Assembly: GCA_018062725.1 (NCBI GenBank)
Contig: JAGORP010000016.1
Coordinates: 1-28,065, forward strand
Source of the DNA: Flavobacterium sp.
GTDB lineage: Bacteria > Bacteroidota > Bacteroidia > Flavobacteriales > Flavobacteriaceae
Reading direction: 5' to 3'
Length of the DNA: 28,065 nt
A program made the translations under genes and the position numbers. Position 1 is the stretch's first letter, and every line of letters starts with the position of its first letter. Positions 23,017-28,065 of this stretch are shown piece after piece. Below the pieces are notes generated by a model. That model ran no database searches, was not told the DNA's origin, and was given only the letters and a program-made list of their open reading frames with translations.

Positions 23017-23042
23017 GATATTGCTTCGTACCTCGCAATGAC
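23017..23042 (-). repeat. Dispersed palindromic repeat, copy 1
   Basis: On the minus strand it reads GTCATTGCGAGG, TAC, GAAGCAAT. It has inverted ATTGC (23020-23024) and GCAAT (23035-23039) arms. The same element recurs at 27475-27501. It lies between the mutase stop and the terminator. I recognise the form GTCATTGCGAGnnnCGAAGCAATC as a repeat present in many bacterial genomes. Confidence 0.7.
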
Positions 23043-23052
23043 TGGTTGAGAG

Positions 23053-25188
23053 TTACTCCTCCATCAAAACCTCCAAAATACTAATCGCTGCCTCACTAAT
23101 TTTGGTTCCAGGACCAAAAACGGCAACAGCACCCGCATCGAATAAGTATTGGTAATCTTGCGCAGGAATAACACCACCTACAATCACCATAATGTCTTCA
23201 CGGCCGTATTTTTTGAGTTCTTCAATTACTTGGGGTACCAACGTTTTGTGTCCCGCTGCTAAGGATGAAACGCCCAAAATGTGTACGTCGTTTTCTACGG
23301 CTTGTTTGGCAGCCTCTTGTGGGGTTTGAAACAGCGGACCAATATCTACGTCAAAACCTACATCGGCATAACCTGTCGCAACTACTTTCGCGCCACGGTC
23401 GTGTCCGTCTTGTCCCATTTTGGCAATCATAATACGCGGGCGACGTCCCTCTTTTTTAGCAAACAAGTCTGCTAATTCTTTTGCTTTTGCAAAACTTTCG
23501 TCGTTTTTTATTTCTTTACTATACACGCCGCTAAAACTTCTAATTTGTGCTTTGTATCTTCCAAAAACCGTTTCCAAAGCGTCGCTAATTTCACCTAAAG
23601 TGGCTCTGTTGCGGGCCGCTTCAACGGCCAAATCCAATAAGTTTCCGCCATTTCCTTTCGCACATTCAATTAATTTTGAAAGGCTGGCTTGTACTTTAGT
23701 GTTATCTCGTGTAGCTTTAATTTGCTCCAATCGTTCAATTTGTTGCTTACGAACGGTTTGATTGTCGACTTCTAAAATATGTAAGGGATCTTCTTTGTCT
23801 AATCGGTATTGGTTGACACCCACAATAATATCTTGTCCGCTATCAATACGGGCTTGTTTACGTGCTGCCGCTTCTTCAATACGCAATTTCGGGATTCCCG
23901 CTTCAATGGCTTTGGTCATGCCGCCTAGTTCTTCTACTTCTTCCATCAAAGCCCAAGCTTTTTCGGCGATTTCAGCGGTCAGACTTTCAACATAATAACT
24001 GCCTGCCCAAGGATCTACGGTTTTGCAAATCTTCGTTTCTTCTTGTAAGAAAATTTGAGTATTTCGAGCAATTCGAGCCGAAAAGTCAGTAGGTAAAGCA
24101 ATAGCTTCATCTAAAGCGTTAGTGTGTAACGATTGAGTTCCGCCAAAGGCAGCCGCTGCGGCTTCAATGGCCGTTCGTGCTACATTATTAAACGGATCTT
24201 GCTCGGTTAAACTCCAACCTGAAGTTTGGCAATGCGTTCGTAGGGCTAAGGATTTGTCATCTTTAGGGTTAAACTGTTTTAAGAGTTTTGCCCAAAGCAT
24301 TCGACCTGCACGCATTTTGGCAATTTCCATAAAGTGATTCATGCCAATCGCCCAGAAAAACGAAAGGCGAGGAGCGAAAGTGTCTATATCCATTCCCGCT
24401 GCTAATCCGGTGCGAATGTATTCTAATCCATCGGCCAAAGTATACGCCAATTCAATATCGGCAGTAGCTCCCGCTTCTTGCATGTGATAGCCAGAGATCG
24501 AAATCGAATTGAATTTAGGCATATTGTTGCTTGTATATTCGAAAATATCGGCAATGATTTTCATCGAAGGTGTTGGTGGATAAATGTAGGTATTACGCAC
24601 CATAAATTCCTTCAAAATATCGTTTTGTATGGTTCCCGAAAGTAGGTTAGGGGTCACGCCTTGTTCTTCTGCAGCGACAATGTAAAAAGCCATAATAGGC
24701 AAAACGGCACCATTCATGGTCATGGAAACCGACATTTCATCGAGTGGAATTTGGTCGAAAAGCACTTTCATGTCTTCCACCGAATCGATGGCCACCCCAG
24801 CTTTTCCAACATCACCTACGACACGTTCGTGATCCGAGTCGTAACCACGGTGTGTAGCCAAATCGAAGGCAACGGAAAGTCCTTTTTGTCCTGCAGCTAA
24901 GTTTCTTCTGTAAAAGGCATTACTTTCTTCTGCGGTTGAAAATCCGGCATATTGGCGAACAGTCCATGGTCTACGAACATACATGGTGGCATAAGGACCA
25001 CGAAGATTTGGGGCAAAACCTGCTCCAAAATCAAGATGTTCTAAGTTTTCAAGGTCCGCTTCAGAATAGGTTGGTTTTACTTCGATACCTTCGGCAGTGA
25101 GAAAATTTTGTTCTGATTTTAAAGTTTCTTTCGCCTTTTGATTTTCACCTTTCGACTCTAATGTAATATGTTGTACGTTTTTCCTCAT
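23053..25188 (-). CDS. scpA: Methylmalonyl-CoA mutase large subunit
   Basis: Catalytic alpha subunit of the adenosylcobalamin enzyme that interconverts (R)-methylmalonyl-CoA and succinyl-CoA in propionate/odd-chain metabolism. It has 711 residues from the ATG at 25188. A TTG four codons upstream would overlap the previous gene and is less likely. The N-terminal TIM barrel shows [33 protein letters not shown] and [11 protein letters not shown]. The C-terminal B12 domain has the cobalt-ligand histidine in DGHDRG (H596), then GVSSLAAGH and GGVIP. All key motifs are intact. It is downstream of the small subunit with one gene between. No epimerase or MeaB chaperone gene is in view. Confidence 0.97.
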   Translation of the reverse strand: MRKNVQHITLESKGENQKAKETLKSEQNFLTAEGIEVKPTYSEADLENLEHLDFGAGFAPNLRGPYATMYVRRPWTVRQYAGFSTAEESNAFYRRNLAAGQKGLSVAFDLATHRGYDSDHERVVGDVGKAGVAIDSVEDMKVLFDQIPLDEMSVSMTMNGAVLPIMAFYIVAAEEQGVTPNLLSGTIQNDILKEFMVRNTYIYPPTPSMKIIADIFEYTSNNMPKFNSISISGYHMQEAGATADIELAYTLADGLEYIRTGLAAGMDIDTFAPRLSFFWAIGMNHFMEIAKMRAGRMLWAKLLKQFNPKDDKSLALRTHCQTSGWSLTEQDPFNNVARTAIEAAAAAFGGTQSLHTNALDEAIALPTDFSARIARNTQIFLQEETKICKTVDPWAGSYYVESLTAEIAEKAWALMEEVEELGGMTKAIEAGIPKLRIEEAAARKQARIDSGQDIIVGVNQYRLDKEDPLHILEVDNQTVRKQQIERLEQIKATRDNTKVQASLSKLIECAKGNGGNLLDLAVEAARNRATLGEISDALETVFGRYKAQIRSFSGVYSKEIKNDESFAKAKELADLFAKKEGRRPRIMIAKMGQDGHDRGAKVVATGYADVGFDVDIGPLFQTPQEAAKQAVENDVHILGVSSLAAGHKTLVPQVIEELKKYGREDIMVIVGGVIPAQDYQYLFDAGAVAVFGPGTKISEAAISILEVLMEE

Positions 25189-25192
25189 TTTA

Positions 25193-25645
25193 TTACTCAA
25201 TTACTTTAAATAGATAATTGCGATAGACTACGGCTTTATGTTTGTTGTTGATCAATGCTCCTGTAATCGCAGTTGCTGTTCCACCCATAAATAAAGCAAA
25301 GGCACTTCCGTTTTTTGCTGCTCCTGCAACGCCTGAACCCACAATAAGTCCGGCACCAACTCCGTAAAGTATGTTTTTTGCTGTTCGTCCACCTTTAGTG
25401 TAGTTTTTAATACTTCCAATATTGCCTAAAGCTACATCATTACCATTAACGGTAATTGTTTCGGCGTCTTTAAGGTTTAAATCACCAACATATTTTTTAC
25501 GATCTAGTGTTGTTACTTTAACTCGAGTACCTGATTCAAAAAGCACCGTTTTACCAGTCACTTTATTGGAGGCTTCTAATTTTTTATTTTGTGCGAATAC
25601 CGTTACTGAAAGTAGTAGTATTACAATTGAAATTATTTTTCTCAT
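25193..25645 (-). CDS. Exported glycine-rich protein of unknown function
   Basis: A 150-residue protein with a clear Sec signal peptide (about 1-18: basic MRKI, hydrophobic core, VFAQ cut). The mature part starts with a small β-rich domain (about 25-82; [20 protein letters not shown] looks like a barrel strand pair). A glycine-zipper-like hydrophobic region ([20 protein letters not shown], about 95-114) and another helix (about 117-131) follow, and the end is basic. This is typical of envelope-associated proteins; no family was recognised. It sits 9 bases after the small mutase subunit and 4 bases before the large one, so all three are surely on one mRNA, although nothing in the sequence links it to the enzyme. 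Confidence 0.8.
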   Translation of the reverse strand: MRKIISIVILLLSVTVFAQNKKLEASNKVTGKTVLFESGTRVKVTTLDRKKYVGDLNLKDAETITVNGNDVALGNIGSIKNYTKGGRTAKNILYGVGAGLIVGSGVAGAAKNGSAFALFMGGTATAITGALINNKHKAVVYRNYLFKVIE

Positions 25646-25654
25646 AATTTTTGG

Positions 25655-26989
25655 TTATTGATTTTCGGTAGCTAATCGTTCTTGTTCCAGTTTTTCGGCC
25701 AATCTCTTTTCGATGATTGGAGTAATTAAGGTTTTTCGAGGTTGTATTTTTACGAAAGGGTAGAGTTCTAAATCGTCTTTCATACGGTCGTTTTTGTTTG
25801 GGTATTTATTTGTTCCAAGTAAAATTTCTTTACCTTCATCCAATAAAGTTTGCTCTTTTTCGGCGCTTTCTTTTATTTTTCGTTGAATCGTTCCTTCGAT
25901 AAGTTGGGTGATTAATCCGCCATTCGATTCGATTTCTTTGAATAAAAGTAAGGCTTTTTCGGCTAATTGCTTGGTGATTTCCTCAATATAATAAGCTCCA
26001 TCAGCTGGATTATTGACTTTGTCAAAATAACTTTCTTTTTTCAAGACCAGCAGTTGATTTCTTGAGATTCGGTCGCCAAACTCGTTGTCTTTATGGTAAA
26101 TAGCGTCATAAGCCAGATTCGAAATGGCATTTGCGCCACCCAAAATAGCACTCATACATTCGGTGGTTGTTCGAAGCATGTTTACATTATAATCGTATAA
26201 GGTTTTATTTCGTTTCGTTGGAGTAGCAACGATATGACAATCAAAGTTATGATTGTATTCTTTGGCTAAAGTGTTGAAAAGTAGTCGTAGGGCTCTTAGT
26301 TTGGCAATTTCAAAGAAATAGTTGGTGCCTACTGCTACATGTATCGTAATGGGTTTATTTATGGTTGTAACTCGGTTGAAATATTCGTTTGCATGGGCTA
26401 ATGTATAAGCCAATTGTTGCACCATGTTGGCTCCAGCATTTTGATAGGTATCGCTATTTATGCTTAGTGTTGTATTTAGTTGATTGAGAGTTGCGAAGTC
26501 GGCATCTAGATTAGAAAACCAATTCCCGTCTTTTACTAATTGTCCGATTGGGTCCAATTCAATAATGGTTTCAGGACGCATAGCTTGTATGTTTTTAACA
26601 AATGCTACGTTTAAAAATAGTGGTTTGATATAGACTTGTACATCGGAAGGAATAGTCTGTAACAGTTTTTCCAAAGCAAGATTTTCATCTGAAAGGGTAA
26701 ATCGAAGACTTTCAGCGCCACGGTCTAGCGTATCTAAAGCTCTTGTTATCGATTTGTCTACATCATGCACAAAAATATTTTGAACAATTTTAAAATCTGT
26801 CGCTTGTGTGTTTATAGTAAATGGAGTACCGCTTTCATCATTATGATAAAATGGTTTCACTTTTATACCTTCAGGGCTTTCCCAAACCAAAGTTTCGTTA
26901 TAATCGGCCCCTTTTAGTTCGTATTGTATTTGTTGTTTCCATTGTTTGGAGGAAACCGCATCGAATTCGTTAAATAGTTTATTTTTCAT
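25655..26989 (-). CDS. mutA: Methylmalonyl-CoA mutase small subunit
   Basis: Non-catalytic beta subunit that pairs with the cobalamin-binding alpha subunit. It has 444 residues from the ATG at 26989 (MKNKLFNEFDAVS); a TTG eight codons upstream is less plausible. It resembles the mutase barrel throughout (SSKQWKQQIQYELKGADYNETLVW at the N-terminus; NPADGAYYIEEITKQLAEKA near 325-345). It lacks the C-terminal B12 domain and the DGHDRG motif, as expected for this subunit. It is first of the three-gene mutase unit. The gap of 104 bases to the upstream DivIC-like gene shows no perfect TAnnTTTG box, so read-through from upstream is possible. Confidence 0.94.
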   Translation of the reverse strand: MKNKLFNEFDAVSSKQWKQQIQYELKGADYNETLVWESPEGIKVKPFYHNDESGTPFTINTQATDFKIVQNIFVHDVDKSITRALDTLDRGAESLRFTLSDENLALEKLLQTIPSDVQVYIKPLFLNVAFVKNIQAMRPETIIELDPIGQLVKDGNWFSNLDADFATLNQLNTTLSINSDTYQNAGANMVQQLAYTLAHANEYFNRVTTINKPITIHVAVGTNYFFEIAKLRALRLLFNTLAKEYNHNFDCHIVATPTKRNKTLYDYNVNMLRTTTECMSAILGGANAISNLAYDAIYHKDNEFGDRISRNQLLVLKKESYFDKVNNPADGAYYIEEITKQLAEKALLLFKEIESNGGLITQLIEGTIQRKIKESAEKEQTLLDEGKEILLGTNKYPNKNDRMKDDLELYPFVKIQPRKTLITPIIEKRLAEKLEQERLATENQ

Positions 26990-27093
26990 AAAAATTCTAA
27001 AATCAAATATCAAAAATCCCGTAAATGTTTTGATATTCCCAAGTTTCGGGACCGCATAACAAGTTAGGATTTGTTTATTATTGTCTATCGACT

Positions 27094-27423
27094 TTAGTCG
27101 ATGGTATCTCCTTCAAATTCAATTATATATATGTCTTCGTTTTCTTTTTTCATGTAATACTTTTCGCGGGCATACCGTTCAATTTCGGCAGGATTTTTAA
27201 GTTTTTTGATACTTTGTTTGTCCTTGGCGATTTCATCTTGGTAATATTTTTTGTTGTCTTCTAATTCTTCAATTTCTTGGTTCAAAACCCGATGATCTAA
27301 ATAGGAATAATTGTCTAAAAACACCATCCAAGCAATAAAAAAGGCGGAAACAATAAAGTACTTATTGCCCAGAAATTGGAGCCAACTATTGTTTTCAATT
27401 ACTTTTTGGAATGGATTTTTCAT
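27094..27423 (-). CDS. FtsB/DivIC-like septum formation initiator
   Basis: A 109-residue bitopic division protein. Its family (FtsB in Gram-negatives, DivIC in Gram-positives) joins FtsL and FtsQ/DivIB at the septum and activates septal wall synthesis. A short cytoplasmic N-terminus precedes one transmembrane helix (FIVSAFFIAWMVFLDNYS, about 23-40). A periplasmic coiled coil follows (LNQEIEELEDNKKYYQDEI to about 76), then the conserved end motif (LKNPAEIERYAREKYYMKKENEDIYII). Length is normal. It lies between uridine kinase and the mutase genes on the same strand. The palindrome at 27087-27102 overlaps its stop codon. Confidence 0.92.
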   Translation of the reverse strand: MKNPFQKVIENNSWLQFLGNKYFIVSAFFIAWMVFLDNYSYLDHRVLNQEIEELEDNKKYYQDEIAKDKQSIKKLKNPAEIERYAREKYYMKKENEDIYIIEFEGDTID

Positions 27424-27440
27424 TTTGAAACGGTATTACA

Positions 27441-27536
27441 CTAGCCCTGATAGCAGTGGAAATCCTGTTAGTGAGAGATTGCTTCGCAAGCTCGCAATGA
27501 CAGATTGCAACGGATAGCAGGAAATAGCTCCTAAAA
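27441..27536. ncRNA. Flavo-1-like structured intergenic element
   Basis: The ends carry a sequence pair I associate with a common flavobacterial structured element, probably the Flavo-1 RNA motif: CTAGCCCTGATAGCAGTGG at the left and CGGATAGCAGGAAATAGCTC at the right. Nested pairings are visible: CCTG (27446-27449) with CAGG (27518-27521), then ATCC (27462-27465) with GGAT (27512-27515). A central hairpin has ATTGC (27478-27482) with GCAAT (27494-27498). Both neighbouring genes run on the minus strand, and the element as written is on plus; the functional strand cannot be fixed from one copy. The exact Rfam assignment is from memory. Confidence 0.6.
27475..27501 (-). repeat. Dispersed palindromic repeat, copy 2
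   Basis: On the minus strand it reads GTCATTGCGAG, CTTG, CGAAGCAATCTC. It shares the GTCATTGCGAG...CGAAGCAAT frame with the copy at 23017-23042. It forms the apical hairpin of the Flavo-1-like element. Confidence 0.7.
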
Positions 27537-27547
27537 ATAGTAAATAT

Positions 27548-28065
27548 TTATGAAATACGCTGATTAATTACGGCACGTACTACATCAATTGCTACGGTAT
27601 TGTATTTGTCATTTGGAATGATGATATCGGCGTGTGCTTTGGTAGGCTCTATAAATTGTTCGTGCATCGGTTTTAAGGTAGTTTGGTAACGGCTTAAAAC
27701 TTCTTCCATGTCGCGACCACGTTCGGCAATATCACGTTTTAAACGACGAATTAATCGTTCGTCAGAATCGGCATGTACGTAAATTTTAATATCAAACATG
27801 TCTCGAAGTTCAGGATTTGTAAGGATCAAAATCCCTTCTACAATCATTACTTTTCGAGGAAGTGTATGAATTGTATCTCCTGTACGGTTGTGCTTTACGA
27901 AAGAATAAACGGGTTGGTCTATTGCTTTGCCTTCTTTTAAATCTTTTAAATGTTGAACTAAAAGTTCGAAATCTATAGAACGTGGGTGGTCAAAGTTGAT
28001 TTTGGTACGTTCGTCAAGAGATAAATCACTTGTTTCTCTATAATAATGATCTTGAGAAATGATAC
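27548..28065 (-). CDS. udk: Uridine kinase (5' end outside window)
   Basis: P-loop kinase that phosphorylates uridine and cytidine to their monophosphates in pyrimidine salvage. The frame stays open from the window edge to the stop at 27548 (172 codons visible). An internal methionine at 27847 is not the start, because conserved sequence continues upstream: SQDHYYRETSDLSLDERTKI, NFDHPRSIDF, and YSFVKHNRTGDT. These are uridine kinase signatures, with the DHYY and FDHP motifs. Downstream come VIVEGILIL-like sequence, DIKIYVHADSDERLIRRLKRD and RGRDMEEVLSRY. The Walker A region is outside the window. It lies upstream of the DivIC-like gene on the same strand. Confidence 0.93.
   Translation of the reverse strand, partial: IISQDHYYRETSDLSLDERTKINFDHPRSIDFELLVQHLKDLKEGKAIDQPVYSFVKHNRTGDTIHTLPRKVMIVEGILILTNPELRDMFDIKIYVHADSDERLIRRLKRDIAERGRDMEEVLSRYQTTLKPMHEQFIEPTKAHADIIIPNDKYNTVAIDVVRAVINQRIS

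Noticed and set aside
25189..25200. TTG start for the mutase large subunit
   Set aside because: It would overlap the preceding gene and adds four residues before a good ATG at 25188.
26990..27013. TTG start for the mutase small subunit
   Set aside because: The ATG at 26989 gives a family-like N-terminus; the extra residues look like translated leader.
27087..27102. ATCGACT-TT-AGTCGAT palindrome as a terminator of the DivIC-like gene
   Set aside because: The stem is short, overlaps the stop codon and is not followed by T on the minus strand.
27548..27847. A 99-residue complete protein
   Set aside because: Conserved uridine kinase sequence continues in frame upstream of this methionine to the window edge; it is only the C-terminal part.

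Overview
The window looks like a chromosomal segment of a member of the Bacteroidota, most likely a Flavobacterium or close relative. The DNA is AT-rich. Several genes are preceded by the Bacteroidota-type promoter (TTTG, about 19 bp, TAnnTTTG), and there are no obvious Shine-Dalgarno sequences. The gene content also fits: two-subunit methylmalonyl-CoA mutase, ParA-ParB-DUF5683-DapB-LepB-WbqC in one run, a fused rhodanese-thioredoxin lipoprotein, and MutL followed by two rhomboid proteins.

Layout. 1-1037: 3'-truncated MFS transporter (minus). 1176-2827: glycosyltransferase and ECF sigma factor overlapping in one minus-strand unit. 2951-5974: tight minus-strand group of rhodanese-thioredoxin lipoprotein, DUF2461, MurB and PaiB-like protein. 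6037-8172: hybrid histidine kinase. 8326-9405: RecF. 9535-15789: plus-strand block of TPR membrane protein, RibH, MutL, two rhomboids and a membrane-anchored EEP-family hydrolase. 15794-21360: long minus-strand run of ParA, ParB, DUF5683, a 59-aa membrane protein, DapB, LepB and WbqC. 21546-22942: small decayed accessory patch. 23053-26989: methylmalonyl-CoA mutase locus with an unrelated envelope gene between the subunits. 27094-28065: FtsB/DivIC-like protein, a structured Flavo-1-like element, and a 5'-truncated uridine kinase.

Most genes are conserved housekeeping functions: wall synthesis, lysine/diaminopimelate synthesis, riboflavin synthesis, DNA repair, segregation, secretion and propionate metabolism. 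The most unusual signal is between genes. At least six intergenic gaps hold short arrays of degenerate words, almost always with a period of exactly 7 bp (6 bp in one case). Each gap uses a different word, and some are arranged as facing, inverted arrays. They sit next to promoters, starts or stops. They resemble in style the short tandemly repeated repetitive (STRR) heptamers known from cyanobacteria and deserve a genome-wide survey.

The second focus is the patch at 21.5-22.9 kb. It holds a frameshifted XRE-type regulator, an 11-bp perfect inverted repeat just upstream of it, a DUF3883 protein with a PD-(D/E)XK-like signature, a 63-aa four-cysteine zinc ribbon, and a start-less 51-codon remnant. 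It reads as a degraded restriction- or defence-like cassette. That interpretation is inference.

Several starts were moved from upstream TTG codons to ATG codons, and one gene (DUF5683) appears to use GTG.
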